Source: Agelas oroides (Eukaryota; Porifera; Demospongiae; Agelasida; Agelasidae). From it: a DNA stretch of 64,000 nt. Shown here piece by piece: positions 1 through 14,891 of this stretch (its first letter is position 1; each line of letters opens with the position of its first letter). The stretch spans positions 8,811,547 through 8,875,546 of the forward strand of contig OX422190.1 of assembly GCA_949130485.1 (NCBI GenBank), written 5' to 3'. The translations under genes and the position numbers were made by a program. The notes under the pieces are model-generated. The model searched no databases. It was not told the DNA's origin and saw nothing but the letters and a program-made list of their open reading frames with translations.

Positions 1-3000
1 CCTTTCTCGGTGCAAAAGGCGCACAAAGCTGTACAGGCCGGCCAATATCTCCGTTCCCTGCATCGAAGTATAGGGCCGTCAATGGAAATTCGCGTATATT
101 CGCGACTAATCCTAGTTCGGTACAAAGGTTGCACTAATGCAAGGTGCTTATTATCAAGAAATAATGGGCATGAAGAGGTTAAAAATTAAAACCCTTTCTC
201 GGTGCAAAAGACGCACAAATCTGTACAGGCCGGCCAATATCACCGTTCCTTGCATCGCAGTATAGTTCAGTCAATGGAAATTCGCGTATATTTGCAACTA
301 ATCCTAGCTCGGTACAAAGGTTGCACTAATGCAAGGTTCATGTTACCAAGAAGCTATGGGCATGAAGAGTTTAAAAATGAAAACCATTTCTAGGTGCAAA
401 AGGCGCACAAAGTTGTACAGGACGACCAATATCTCCGTTCCATGCATCGCCGCATAGTGCCGTAAATGAAAATTCACGTACATTCTCGACTAATCCTAGC
501 TCGGTTCAAAGGTTGCACTAAACCAAGATGCATATTATCAAGAAGCTATGGGCATGAAGAGTTTAAAAATTGGAACCCTTTCTCGGTGCAAAAGGCGAAC
601 AAAGGTGTACAGGCCGGCAAATATCACCGTTCTCTGCATCGCAGTATAGTGCCGTCAAAGGAAATTCGCGTACATTCGCGACTAATCCTAGCTCGGTATA
701 AAGGTTGCACTAATGCAAGGTGCATATTATCAAGAAGCTATGGGCATGAAGAGTTTATAAATTGAAACCCTTTCTCGGTGCAAAAGGCGCACAAAGCTGT
801 ACAGGCCGGTCAATATCTCCGTTCTCTGCATCGCAGTATAGGGCCGACAATGGAAATTAGCGTACATTCGCGACTAATCCTAGCTCGGTACAAAGGTTGC
901 ACTAATGCAAGGTGCTTATTGTCAAGAAGTAATGGGCATGAAGAGCTTAAAAATGAAAACCCTTTCTCGGTGCAAAAGACGCACAAAGCTGTACAGGCCG
1001 ACCAATATCACCGTTCCCTGCATCGCAGTATAGTGTCGTCAATGGAAATTCGCGTATATCCACGACTAATCCTAGCTCGGTTCAAAGGTTGCACTAAAGC
1101 AAGGTGCATATTATCAAGAAGTTATGGGCATGAAGAGTTTACAAATGGAAACCCTTTCTTGGTGCAAAAGGCGCACAAAGGTGGACAGGCCGACCAATAT
1201 CTCCGTTCCCTACATCGCAGTACAGTGCCGTCAATGGAAATTAGCGTGCATTCGCGACAAATCCTAGCTTGTACAAAGGTTGCACTAATGCAAGGTACAT
1301 ATTATCAAGAAGCTATGGGCATGATGAGTTTAAAAATGCAAACCCTTTCTCGGTGCAAAAGGCGCACAAAGTTGTACAGGCCGGCCAATATCTTCGTTCC
1401 TTGCATCGCGGTATATAGTGCCGTCAATGGAAATTCGCGTAATTTTGCGGCAATCCTAGCTGGGTACAAAGGTTGCACTAATGCAAGGTGCATATTATCA
1501 AAAAGCTATGGGCATGATGAGTTTAAAAATGCAAACCCTTTCTCGGTGCAAAAGGCGCACAAAGTTGTACAGGCCGGCCAATATCTCCGTTCCTTGCATC
1601 GCGGTATATAGTGCTGTCAATGGAAATTCGTGTACATTTGCGGCTAATCCTAGCTCGGTTCAAAGGTTGCACTAATGCAAGGTGCATATTATGAAGAAGC
1701 TATGGGCATGATGAGTTTATCAATTGAAACCCTTTCTCGGTGCAAAAGGCGCACAAAGCTGTACAGGCCGGCCAATATCTCCGTTCCCTGCATCGAAGTA
1801 TAGGGCCGTCAATGGAAATTCGCGTATATTCGCGACTAATCCTAGTTCGGTACAAAGGTTGCACTAATGCAAGGTGCTTATTATCAAGAAGTAATGGGCA
1901 TGAAGAGGTTAAAAATTAAAACCCTTTCTCGGTGCAAAAGACGCACAAATCTGTACAGGCCGGCCAATATCACCGTTCCTTGCATCGCAGTATAGTTCAG
2001 TCAATGGAAATTCGCGTATATTCGCAACTAATCCTAGCTCGGTACAAAGGTTGCACTAATGCAAGGTTCATATTACCAAGAAGCTATGGGCATGAAGAGT
2101 TTAAAAATGAAAACCCTTTCTAGGTGCAAAAGGCGCACAAAGTTGTACAGGACGACCAATATCTCCGTTCCATGCATCGCCGCATAGTGCCGTAAATGAA
2201 AATTCACGTACATTCTCGACTAATCCTAGCTCGGTTCAAAGGTTGCACTAAACCAAGATGCATATTATCAAGAAGCTATGGGCATGAAGAGTTTAAAAAT
2301 TGGAACCCTTTCTCGGTGCAAAAGGCGAACAAAGGTGTACAGGCCGGCAAATATCACCGTTCTCTGCATCGCAGTATAGTGCCGTCAAAGGAAATTCGCG
2401 TACATTCGCGACTAATCCTAGCTCGGTATAAAGGTTGCACTAATGCAAGGTGCATATTATCAAGAAGCTATGGGCATGAAGAGTTTATAAATTGAAACCC
2501 TTTCTCGGTGCAAAAGGCGCACAAAGCTGTACAGGCCGGTCAATATCTCCGTTCTCTGCATCGCAGTATAGGGCCGACAATGGAAATTAGCGTACATTCG
2601 CGACTAATCCTAGCTCGGTACAAAGGTTGCACTAATGCAAGGTACTTATTGTCAAGAAGTAATGGGCATGAAGAGCTTAAAAATGAAAACCCTTTCTCGG
2701 TGCAAAAGACGCACAAAGCTGTACAGGCCGACCAATATCACCGTTCCCTGCATCGCAGTATAGTGTCGTCAATGGAAATTCGCGTATATCCACGACTAAT
2801 CCTAGCTCGGTTCAAAGGTTGCACTAAAGCAAGGTGCATATTATCAAGAAGCTATGGGCATGAAGAGTTTACAAATGGAAACTCTTTCATGGTGCAAAAG
2901 GCGCACAAAGGTGCACAGGCCGACCAATAACTCCGTTCCCTACATCGCAGTACAGTGCCGTCAATGGAAATTTGCATGCATTCGCGACAAATCCTAGCTG

Positions 3001-3120
3001 GGTACAAAGGTTGCACTAATGCAAGGTGCAAATTATCAAGAAGCTATGGGCATGATGAGTTTAAAAATGCAAACCGTTTCTCGGTGCAAAAGGCGCACAA
3101 ATTTGTACAGGCCGGCCAAT
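1..3120 (+). repeat. 1,730-bp higher-order repeat, two copies
   Basis: Bases 1-1730 (nine 192-bp monomers plus 2 bp) recur starting at 1731. Landmarks such as the TAGGGCCGTC and CCGTAAATGAAAATTC variants all recur exactly 1730 bp later. Identity is very high to about 2,870 and then falls as the second copy acquires its own variants. This indicates recent block duplication of a nine-monomer module rather than monomer-by-monomer spread. Shorter block repeats sharing the CTTCCTCGGTGC variant occur near 5,175, 6,138, 6,518 and 7,096. Confidence 0.85.
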
Positions 3121-6100
3121 ATCTCCGTTCCTTGCATCGCGGTATATATAGTGTCGTCAATGGAAATTCACGTACATTCGCAACTAATCCTAGCTGGGTA
3201 CAAAGGTTGCACTAATGCAAGGTTCATATTATCAAGAAGCTATGGGCATGAAGATTTTAAAAATGCAAACCCTTTCTCGGTGCAAAAGGCGCACAAAGTT
3301 GTACAGCCCGACCAATATCTCCGTTCCCTGCATCGCCGTATAGTGCAGTAAGTGGAAATTCACGTACATTCTCGACAAATCCTAGCTCGGTACAAAGGTT
3401 GCACTAAAGAAAGGTAGATATTATCAAGAAGCTATGGGCATGAAGAGTTTTAAAATTGAAACCCTCTCTGGGTGCAAAAGGCGCACAAAGGTGTACAGGC
3501 CGACTAATATCTCCGTTCCCAGCATCGCAGTACAGTGCCGTCAATGGAAATTCGCATACATTCGCGACTAATCCTAGCTCGGTTCAAAGGTTGCACTCAT
3601 GCAAGGTGCATATTGTCAAGAAGCTATTGGCATGAAGAGTTTATAAATTGAAACCCTTTCTCGGTGCAAAAGGCGCACAAAGCTGTACAGGCCGGCCAAT
3701 ATCTCCGTTCACTGCACCGCAGTATTGTGCCGTCAATGGAAATTCGCGTACATTCGCGACTAATCCTAGCTGGGTACAAAGGTTGCACTAATGCAAGGTG
3801 CATATTATCAAGAAGCTATGGGCATGATGAGTTTAAAAATGCAAACCCTTTCTCGGTGCAAAAGGCGCACAAAGTTGTACAGTCCGGCCAAAATCTCCGT
3901 TCCTTGCATCGCTGTATATATAGTGCAGTCAATGGAAATTCGCGTACATTCGCGGCTAATCCTAGCTCGGTTCAAAGGTTGCACTAATGCTAGGTGCATA
4001 TTATCAAGAAGCAATGGGCATGAAGAGTTTAATATTTGAAACCTTTTCTCGGTGCAAAAGGCGCTCAAAGGTGTACAGGCCGACCAATATCACCGTTCCC
4101 TGCATCGCAGTATAGTACCGTCAATGGAAATTCGCGTACATTCGCGACTAATCCTAGCTTGGTTCAAAGGTTGCACTAAAGCAAGGTGCATATTATCAAC
4201 AAGTAATGGGCATGAAGAGTTTAAAAATGTAAACCATTTCTCGGTGCAAAAGGCGTTCAAAGCTGTACAGACCGGCCAATATCTCCGTTCCCAGCATCGC
4301 CGCAAAGTGCCATCAAAGGAAATTCTAATCCTAGCTCGGTACAAAGGTTGCACTAAAGCAAGGTGCTTATTATCAAGAAGCTATGGGCATGAAGAGTTTT
4401 AAAATTGAAACCCTTTCTGGGTGCAAAAGGTGCAGGTGTACAGACCGGCCAATATCTCCGTTCCCTGCATCGCAGTATAGTTCAGTCAATGGAAATTCGC
4501 GTACATTCGCAACTAATCCTAGCTCGGTACAAAGGTTGCACTAATGCAAGGTTCATATTATCAAGAAGCTATGGGCATGAAGAGTTTAAAAATGCAAACC
4601 CTTTCTAGGTGCAAAAGGCGCACAAAGTTTTACAGGACGACCAATATCTCCGTTCCCTGCATCGTCGCTTAGTGCCGTAAATGGAAATTCACGTACATTA
4701 TCGACTAATCCTAGCTCGGTTCAAAGGTTGCACTAAGCCAAGGTGCGTATTATCAAGAAGCTATGGGCATGAAGAGTTGAAAAATTGGAACCCTTTCTCA
4801 GTGCCAAAGACGCACAAATCTGTACAGGCCGGCCAATATCACCGTTCCCTGCATCATAGTATAGTTCAGTCAATGGAAATTCGCGTACATTCGCAACTAA
4901 TCCTTGCTCGGTACAAAGGTTGCACTAATGCAAGGTTCATATTATCAAGAAGCTATGGGCATGAAGATTTTAAAAATGCAAACCCTTTCTGGGTGCAAAA
5001 GGCGCACAAAGTTGTACAGCCCGACCAATATCTCCGTTCCCTGCATCGCCGTATAGTGCCGTAAGTGGAAATTCACGTACATTCTCGACAAATCCTAGCT
5101 CGGTACAAAGGTTGCACTAAACCAAGGTGCATATTATCAAGATGATATGGGCATGAAGAGTTTAAAAATGGAAACCCTTCCTCGGTGCAAAAGACGCACA
5201 AAGCTGTACAGGACGGGCAATATCTCCGTACCCTGCATCGCAGTATAGTGCCGACAATGGAAATTCGCGTTCATTCTCGACTAATCCTAGCTCGGTACAA
5301 AGGTTGCACTAAAGAAAGGTGCATATTATCAAGAAGCTATGGGCATGAAGAGTTTTAAAATTGAAACCCTCTCTGGGTGCAAAAGGCGCACAAAGGTGTA
5401 CAGGCCGACTAATATCTCCGTTCCCAGCATCGCAGTACAGTGCCGTCAATGGAAATTCGCATACATTCGCGACTATTCCTAGCTCGGTTCAAAGGTTGCA
5501 CTCATGCAAGGTGCATATTACCAAGAAGCTATGGGCATGAAGAGTTTATAAATTGAAACCCTTTCTCGGTGCAAAAGGCGCACAAAGCTGTACAGGCCGG
5601 CCAATATCTCCGTTCCCTGCATCGCAGTATAGGGCCGTAAATGGAAATTCGCGTACATTCGCGACTAATCCTAGCTCGGTACAAAGGTTGCACTAATGCA
5701 AGGTGCTTATTATCAAGAAGTAATGGGCATGAAGAGTTTAAAAATGAAAACCCTTTCTCGGTGCAAAAGACGCACAAAGCTGTACAGGCCGGCCAATATC
5801 ACCGTTCCCTGCATCGCAGTATAGTTCAGTCAATGGAAATTCGCGTACATTCGCAACTAATCCTAGCTCGGTACAAAGGTTACACTAATGCAAGGTTCAT
5901 ATTATCAAGAAGCTATGGGCATGAAGAGTTTAAAAATGCAAACTCTTTCTGGGTCCAAAGGATGCACAAAGCTGTACAGGCCGGCCAATATCACCGTTCC
6001 CTGCATCGCAGTATAGTTCAGTCAATGGAAATTCGCGTAAATTCGCAACTAATCCAAGCTCGGTACAAAGGTTGCACTAAACCAAGGTGCATATTATCAA

Positions 6101-9100
6101 GATGATGTGGGCATGAAGAGTTTAAAAATGGAAACCCTTCCTCGGTGCAAAAGACGCACAAAGCTGTACAGGACGGGCAATATCTCTGTTCCTTGCATCG
6201 CTGTATAGTGCCGTCAATGGAAATTCGCGTTCATTCTCGACTAAACCTAGCTCGGTACAAAGGCTGCACTCATGCAAGGTGCTTTTTATCAAGAAGTAAT
6301 GGGCATGAAGGGTTTAAAAATGAAAACCCTTTCTCGGTGCAAAAGACGCACAAAGGTGTACAGGCCGGCCAATATCTCCGTTCCCTGCATCGCAGTATAG
6401 TTCAGTCAATGGAAATTCGCGTACATTCGCAACTAATCCTAGCTCGGTACAAAGGTTGCACTAAACCAAGGTGCATATTATCCAGATGATGTGGGCATGA
6501 AGAGTTTAAAAATGGAAACCCTTCCTCGGTGCAAAAGACGCACAAAGCTGTACAGGACTGGCAATATCTCCGTTCCCTGCATCGCTGTATAGTGCCGTCA
6601 ATGGAAATTCGCGTTCATTCTCGACTAATCCTAGCTCGGTACAAAGGTTGCACTAAAGAAAGGTGCATATTATCAAGAAGCTATGGGCATGAAGAGTTTT
6701 AAAATTGAAACCCTCTCTGGGTGCAAAAGGCGCACCAAGGTGTACAGGCCGACTAATATCTCCATTCCCAGCATCGCAGTACAGTGCCGTCAATGGAAAT
6801 TCGCGTACATTCGCGACTAATCCTAGCTCGGTACAAAGGTTGCACTAAAGCAAGGTTCATATTATCAAGAAGCTATGGGCATGAAGAGTTTAAAAATGCA
6901 AACACTTTCTGGGTGCAAAAGACGCACAAAGCTGTACAGGCCGGCCAATATCACTGTTCCCTGCATCGCAGTATAGTTCAGTCAGTGGAAATTCGCGTAC
7001 ATTCGCAACTAATCCTAGCTCGGTACAAAGGTTGCACTAAACCAAGGTGCATATTATCAAGATGATGTGGGCATGAAGAGTTTAAAAATAGAAACCCTTC
7101 CTCGGTGCAAAAGACGCACAAAGCTGTACAGGACTGGCAATATCTCCGTTCCCTGCATCGCTGTATAGTGCCGTCAATGGAAATTCGCGTTCATTCTCGA
7201 CTAATCCTAGCTCGGTACAAAGGTTGCACTAAAGAAAGGTGCATATTATCAAGAAGCTATGGGCATGAAGAGTTTTAAAATTGAAACCCTCTCTGGGTGC
7301 AAAAGGCGCACAAAGGTGTACAGGCCGACTAATATCTCCATTCCCAGCATCGCAGTACAATGCCGTCAATGGAAAATCGCGTGCATTCGCGACTAATCCT
7401 AGCTCGGTTAAAAGGTTGCACTAATGCAAGGTGCTTATTATCAAGAAGTAATGGGCATGAACAGTTTAAAAATGAAAACCCTTTCTCGGTGCAAAAGACG
7501 CACAAAGCTGTACAGGCCGGCCAATATCACCGTTCCCTGCATCGCAGTATAGTTCAGTCAATGGAAATTCGCGTACATTCGCAACTAATCCTAGCTCGGT
7601 ACAAAGGTTGCACTAATGCAAGGTTCATATTATCAAGAAGCTATGGGTATGAAGAGCTTTAAAATGCAAATTATTTCTCGGTGCAAAAGGCGCACAAAGG
7701 TGTACAAGCCGACCAATGTCTCCGTTCCTAGCATCTCAATATAGTGCCGTCAATGGAAATTCGCGTACATTCGCGACTTATCCTAGCTCGGTACAAAGGT
7801 TGCACTAAAGGAAGGTGCATATTATCAAGAAGCTATGGGCATGAAGAGTTTACAAATGGAAACCCTTTCTTGGTGCAAAAGGCGCTCAAATGTGCACAGG
7901 CCGACCAATATCTCCGTTCATCGCAGTACAGTGCCGTCAATGGAAATTCGCGTGCATTCGCGACAAATCCTAGCTGGGTACAAAGGTTGCACTAATGCAA
8001 GGTGCATATTATCAAGAAGCTATGGGCATGATGAGTTTAAAAATGCAAAACCTTTCTCGGTGCAAAAGGCGCACAAAGTTGTACAGCCCGGCCAATATCA
8101 CCGTTCCTTGCATCGCAGTATAGGGCCGTCAATGGAAATTCGCGTACATTCGCGACTAATCCCAGCACGGTGCAAACGTTGCACTAAAGCAAGGTGCATA
8201 TTGTCAAGAAGCTATGGGCATGAAGAGTTTAAAAATGGAAATCCTTTCTCGGTGCAAAAGGCGCACAAAGCTGTACAGGCCGGCCAATGTCACCGTTCCC
8301 TGCATCGCAGTATAGTGCCGTCAATGGAAATTCGCGTACATTCGCGACTAATCCTAGCTCGGTTCAAAGGTTGCACTAAAGCAAGGTGCATATTATCAAG
8401 AAGTTATGGGCATGAAGAGTTTACAAATGGAAACCCTTTCTTGGTGCAAAAGGCGCACAAAGGTGCACAGGCCGACCAATATCTCCGTTCCCTACATCGC
8501 AGTACAGTGCCGTCAATGGAAATTTGCGTGCATTCGCGACAAATCCTAGCTGGGTACAAAGGTTGCACTAATGCAAGGTGCATATTATCAAGAAGCTATG
8601 GGGATGATGAGTTTTAAAATGCAAACCCTTTCTCGATGCAAAAGGCGCACAAAGTTGTACAGGCCGGCCAATATCACCGTTCCCTACATCGCAGTATAGT
8701 GCCATCAATGGAAATTCGCGTACATTCGCGACTAATCCTAACTCGGTACAAAGGTTGCACTCATGCAAGGTGCATATTATCAAGAAGCTATGGGCATGAA
8801 GAGTTTATAAATTGAAACTCTTTCTCGGTGCAAAAGGCGCACAAAGCTGTACAGGCCGGCCAATATCTCCGTTCCCTGCATCGCAGTATAGGGCAGTCAA
8901 TGGAAATTCGCGTACATTCGCGACTAATCCTAGCTCGGTACAAAGGTTGCACTAATGCAAGGTGCTTATTATCAAGAAGTAATGGGCATGAAGAGGTTAA
9001 AAATGAAAACACTTTCTCGGTGCAAAAGACGCACAAATCTGTACAGGCCGGCCATTATCACAGTTCCCTGCATCGCAGTATAGTTCAGTCAATGGAAATT

Positions 9101-12100
9101 CGCGTATATTCACAACTAATCCTAGCTCGGTACAAAGTTTGCACTAATGCAAGGTTCATATTATCAAGAAGCTATGGGCATGAAGAGTTTAAAAATTCAA
9201 ACCCTTTCTAGGTGCAAAAGGCGCACAAAGGTGTACAGGCCGACCAATATCACCGTTCCCTGCATCGCAGTATAGTTCCGTCAATGGAAATTCGCGTACA
9301 TTCGCGACTAATCCTAGCTCGGTTCAAAGGTTGCACTAAAGCAAAGTACATATTATCAAGAAGCTATGGGCATGATGAGTTTAAAAATGCAAACCTTTTC
9401 GCGATGCAAAAGGCGCACAAAGTTGTACAGGCCGGTTAATATCTCCGTTCCTTGCATCGCGGTATATAGTGCCGTCAATGGAAATTCGCGTACATTCGCG
9501 GCTAATCCTAGCTCGGTTCAATGGTTGCACTAATGCAAGGTGCATATTATCAAGAAGCAATGGGCATGAAGAGTTTCAAAATTGAAACCCTTTCTCGGTG
9601 CAAAAGGCGCACAAAGGTGTACAGGCCGACCAATGTCACCGTTCCCTGCATCGCAGTATAGTGCCGTCAATGGAAACTCGCGTACATTCGCGACTAATCC
9701 TAGCTCGGTTCAAAGGTTGCACTAAAGAAAGGTGCATATTATCAAGAAGCTATGGGCGTGAAGAGCTAACAAATGGAAACCCTTTCTTGGTGCAAAAGGC
9801 GCACAAAGGTGCACAGGCCGACCAATATCTCCGTTCCCTACATCGCAGTACAGTGCCCTCAATGGAAATTTGCGTGCATTCGCGACAAATCCTAGCTGGG
9901 TACAAAGGTTGCACTAATGCAAGGTGCATATTATCAAGAAACTATGGGCATGGTGAGTTTAAAAATGCAAACCCTTTCTCGGTGCAAAAGGCGCACAAAG
10001 TTGTACAGGCCGGCCAATATCTCCGTTCCTTGCATCGCGGTATATAGTGCCGTCAATGGAAATTCGCGTACATTCGCGGCTAATTCTAGCTCGGTTCAAA
10101 GGTTGCACTAATGCAAGGTGCATATTATCAAGAAGCAATGGGCATGAAGAGTTTAAAAATGAAAACCCTTTCTCGGTGCAAAAGATGCACAAAGCTGTAC
10201 AGGCCAGCCAATATCACCGTTCCCTGCATCGCAGTACAGTTCAGTCAATGGAAATTCGAGTACATTCGCAACTAATCCTAGCTCGGTACAAAGGTTGCAC
10301 TAATTCAAGGTTCATATTATCAAGAAGCTATGGGCATGAAGATTTTAAAAATGCAAACCCTTTCTGGGTGCAAAAGGCGCACAAAGTTGTACAGCCCGTC
10401 CAATATCTCTGTTCCCTGCATCTCCGTATAGTGCCGTCAATGGAAATTCACGTACATTCTCGACAAATCCTAGCTCGGTACAAAGGTTGCACTAAACCAA
10501 GGTGCATATTATCAAGAAGCTATGGGCATGAAGAGTTTTAAAATTGAAACCCTCTCTGGGTGCAAAAGGCGCACAAAGGTGTACAGGCCGACTAATATCT
10601 CCGTTCCCAGCATCGCAGTACAGTGCCGTCAATGGAAATTTGCATACATTCGCGACTAATCCTAGTTCGGTTCAAAGGTTGCACTCATGCAAGGTTCATA
10701 TTATCAAGAAGCTATGGGCATGAAAGAGTTTATAAATTGAAACCCTTTCTCGATGCAAAAGGCGCACAAAGCTGTACAGGCCGGCCAATATCTCCGTTCC
10801 CTGCATCGCCGTATAGTGCCGTCAATGTAAATTCGCGTACATTCGCGACTAATCGTAGCTCGGTTCAAAGGTTGCACCAATTCAAGGTGCATATTATCAA
10901 GAAGCTATGGGCATGAAGAGCTTATAAATTGAAACCCTTTCTCGGTGCAAAAGGCGCACAAAGCTGTACAGGCCGGCCAATATCTCCGTTCCCTGCATCG
11001 CCGTATAGTGCCGTCAATGGAAATTCGTGTACATTCGCGACTAATCCTAGCTCGGTACAAAGGTTGCAGTAATGCAAGGTGCATATTATCAAGAAGCTAT
11101 GGGCATGAAGAGTTTAGAAATGCAAACCCTTTCCCGGTGCAAAAGGCGCACAAAACTGCACGGTCCGACCAATATCTCCGTACCCTGCATCGCAGTATTG
11201 TGCCGACAAAGGGAATTCGCGTAGATTCGCGACTAATCCTAGCTCGGTACAAAGGTTGCACTAATGCAAGGTGCGTAGTATCAAGAAGCTATGGGCATTA
11301 AGAGTTTAAAAATCTAAACTCTTTCTCTGTGCAAAAGACGCACAAATCTGTACAGGCAGACCAATATCTCCGTTCCCTGCATCGCCGTATAGTGCCGTCA
11401 ATGGAAATTCGCGTACATTCGCGACTAATCCTAGCTCAATACAAAGGTTGCACTAATGCGACGTGCATATTATCAAAAGGCTATGGCATGAAGAGTTTAA
11501 AAATGGATTCCCTTCCTCGGTGCATAAGACGCACAAAGCTATACTTGCAGGCCGGCCAATATCTGCGTCCAATGCATCGCAGTGTTGTGCCGTCAATGGA
11601 AACTTGCGTGAATTCGCGACTAATCCTAGCTCGGTACAAAGATTGCACTAATGGAAGGTGCATAATATGAAGAAGCTATGGGCATGAAGAGTTTACAAAT
11701 GCAAATTATTTCTCGGTGCAAAAGGCGCACAAAGCTGTACAGGCCGGCCAATATCTCCGTTCCTTGCATTGCAGTACAGTTCCGTCAATTGAAATTCACG
11801 TACATTCGCGACTAATCCTAGCTCGGTACAAAGGTTGCACTAATGCAAGGGGCATATTATGAAGAAGCAATGGGCAAGAAGAGTTTAAAAATCTAAACCA
11901 TTTCTTGGTGCAAAAGGCGCACAAAGCTGAACAGGACGGCCAATATCTCCGTTCCCTGCATCGCCGTATAGTACCGTCAATGGAAACTCGCGTACATTCG
12001 CGACAAATCCTAGCTCGGTACAAAGGTTGCACTAATGCAAGGTGCATATTATCAAGAAGCTATGGGCATGAAGAGTTTAAAAATGGAAACCTTTTCTCGG

Positions 12101-14891
12101 TGCAAAAGGCGCACAAAGCTGCACAGGCCGGCCAATACTTCCGTTCCCTGCATCGCAGTATAGTGCCATCAATGGAAATTCTCTCGCATTCGCGACTAAT
12201 CCTAGCTCGGTACAAAGGTTGCACTAATGCAAAGTGCATATTATCAAGAAGCTATGGACATGAAGAGTTTAAAAATGCAAGCCCTTTCTCGGTGCAAAAG
12301 GCGCACAAAGTTTTACGGACCGGCCAGTATCTCCGTCCCCTACATCGCAGTATAGTACCGTCAATGGAAATTCGCGTGCATTCGCTACTAATCCTAGCTC
12401 GGTACAAAGGTTGCACTAATGCAAGGTGCTTACTATCAAGAAGCTATGGGCATGAAGAGCTGTAAAATCTAAACCATTTCTCTGCGTAAAAGGCGCACAA
12501 AGCTGTACAGGCCGGCCTATATCTCCGTTCCCTGCATCGCAGTATAGTGCCGTCAATGGTAATTCGCGTGGATTCGCGACTAATCCTAGCTCGGTACGAA
12601 GGTCGCACTAATGGAAGGTGCATATTTTCAAGAAGCTTTGGGCATGAAGAGTTTAAAATGTAAACCATTTCTCGGTGCAAAAGACGCACAAAGCTGTACA
12701 GGCCGGCCAATATCTCCGTTCCCTGCATCGACGTATAGTGCTGTAAATGGAAATTCGCGTATATCCGCGACTAATCCTAGCTCGGTACAAAGGTTGCACT
12801 AATGCAAGGTTCACATTATCAAGACACTATGGGCATGAAGAGTTTGCAAATGGAAACGCTTTCTCGTTGCAAAAGGCGCACAAAGCTGTACAGGCCGGCA
12901 TATATCTCCGTTCCCTGCATCGCCGTATAGTGCCGTCAATGGGAATTCGCGTACATTCGCGACTAATCCTAGCTCGGTACAAAGGTTGCACTAATGCAAG
13001 GTGCATATTATCAAGAAGTTACGGGCTTGAAGAGTTTAAAAATGCAAACGCTTTCTCTGTGCAAAAGGCGCACAAAGCAGTACGGACCGGCCTATATCTC
13101 CGTCCCCTGCATCGCCGTATAGTGCCGTCAATGGAAATTCGCGTTCAATCGCGACAAATCCTAAGTGGGTACAAAAGTTGCACAAATGCAAGGTGCATAT
13201 TATCAAGAAGCTATGGGCATGAAAAATTTGAGAATCTAAACCCTTTCTCGGTGCAAAGGGCGCACAAAGCTGTACAGGCCGGCCTTGGATCGCAGTATAG
13301 TGCCGTCAATTGAAATTTGCCATCATTCGTAACTAATCCTTGCTCGGTACAAATATTGCACTAATGCAAGGTGCATATTATCAAGAAGTTATGGGCATGA
13401 AGAGTTTAAAAATGGAAACCATTTCTCGGTGCAAAAGGCGCACAAACATATTTAGGCCGGCCAATATCTCCGTCCTCTACATCGCCGTATAGTGCCGTCA
13501 ATGGAAATTCGCGTATATCCGGGACTAATCCTATCTGGGTATAAAAGTTGCACTAATGCAAAGTGCATATTATCAAGAAACTATGGGCATGAAGAGTTTA
13601 AAAATCTAAACACTTTCTCGGTGGAAAAGGCGCAAAAAGCTGTACAGGCCGGCCAATATCTCCGTTCCCATCATCGCCGTATAGTACCGACAATGGAAAT
13701 TCCCGTACATTCGCGATTAATCCTAGCTCGGTACAAAGGTTGCACTAATGCAAGTGCATATTATCAAGAAGCAATGGGCATGAAGAGTTTAAAAATACAA
13801 ACCCTTTCTCGGTGCAAAAGGCGCACAAAGCTGTACGGACCGACCAATATCTCCGTCCCCTGCATCGCCGTATAGCACCGTCAATGGAAATTCGCGTGCA
13901 TTCGTCACTTATCCTAGCTCGGTACAAAGATTGCACTAATGCAAGGTGCATATTATCAAGAAGCTATGGGCATGAAGAGTTTAAATATCTAAACCATTTC
14001 TCGATGCAAAAGGCGCACAAATCAGTACAGACCGGCCAGTATCTATGTTCCCTGCATCGCCGTATAGTGCCGTCAATGGAAATTCGCGTACATTCGCGAC
14101 TAATCCTAGCTCGGTACAAAGGTTGCACTAATGCAAGGTGCATATTATCAAGAAGCTATGGGCATGAAGAGATTAAAAATGTAAAATATTTCTCTGTGCA
14201 AAAGGCGCACAAAGCTGTACAGGCCGGCCTATATCTCCGTTCCCTGCATCGCAGTATAGTGCCTTCAATGGAAATTCGCGTACACTCGCGACTCTTCCTA
14301 TCTCGGTTCAAAGATTGCACTACTGCAAGGGCCATATTATCAAGAAGATATGGGCATGAAGAGTTTTAAAATGTAAGCCCTTTGTCGGTGCAAAAGGCGA
14401 ACAAATCTGTACGGGCCGGCCATTATCTCCGTCCCCTGCAGAACCGTATAGTGCCGTCAATGGAAATTCGCGTACATTCGCGACTCTTCCTAGCCCGGCA
14501 CAAAGGTTGCACAACTACAAGGTGCATATTAACAAGAAGCTATGGGCATGAAGAGTCTAAAAATGTAAACCCTTTGTCAGTGCAAAAGACGCACAAAGCT
14601 GAACGGGCCGGCCGATATCTCCGTCCCCTGCAGCGCCTTATAGTGCCATCAATGGAAATTCGCGTACATTCGCGACTCTTCTTAACCCGGTACAAAGGTT
14701 GCACTACTGCAAGGTGCATATTATCAAGAAGCTATGGGCATGAAGAGTTTAACAATGTAAACCCTTTTTCGGTGAAAAAGGCGCACAAAGCTGTACGAGC
14801 CGGCCAATATCTCCGTCCCCTGCAGCGCCGTATAGTGTCGTCAATGGAAATTCACGTACATTCGCGACTCTTCCTAGAAGCTATGGGCATG
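1..14891 (+). repeat. 192-bp satellite array, main block
   Basis: Tandem array of about 77 units with a period of 192 bp, measured from the repeated CCTTTCTCGGTGCAAAAG landmark at 3, 195, 387, 579 and 771. Each unit carries a conserved GGCCGGCC core, a TTGCACTAATGCAA short palindrome and an ATTCGCG direct repeat. Because 192 is 64 codons, peptides such as QKAHKAVQAGQYLRSLHR recur in every unit. The frames are broken repeatedly by stops at the unit ends (TTTATAA, TTTTAAAATTG) and by 1-2-bp indels such as TATATA expansions, so I read this as non-coding satellite. Units are most alike between about 1 and 11 kb and diverge toward the right edge. Confidence 0.95.

Noticed and set aside
1..14514. 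Many 60-277-codon open frames with QKAHKAVQAGQYLRSLHR-like repeats
   Set aside because: They come from the 192-bp (64-codon) period; frames are cut often by stops and non-triplet indels, occur on both strands, and lack consistent ATG starts.
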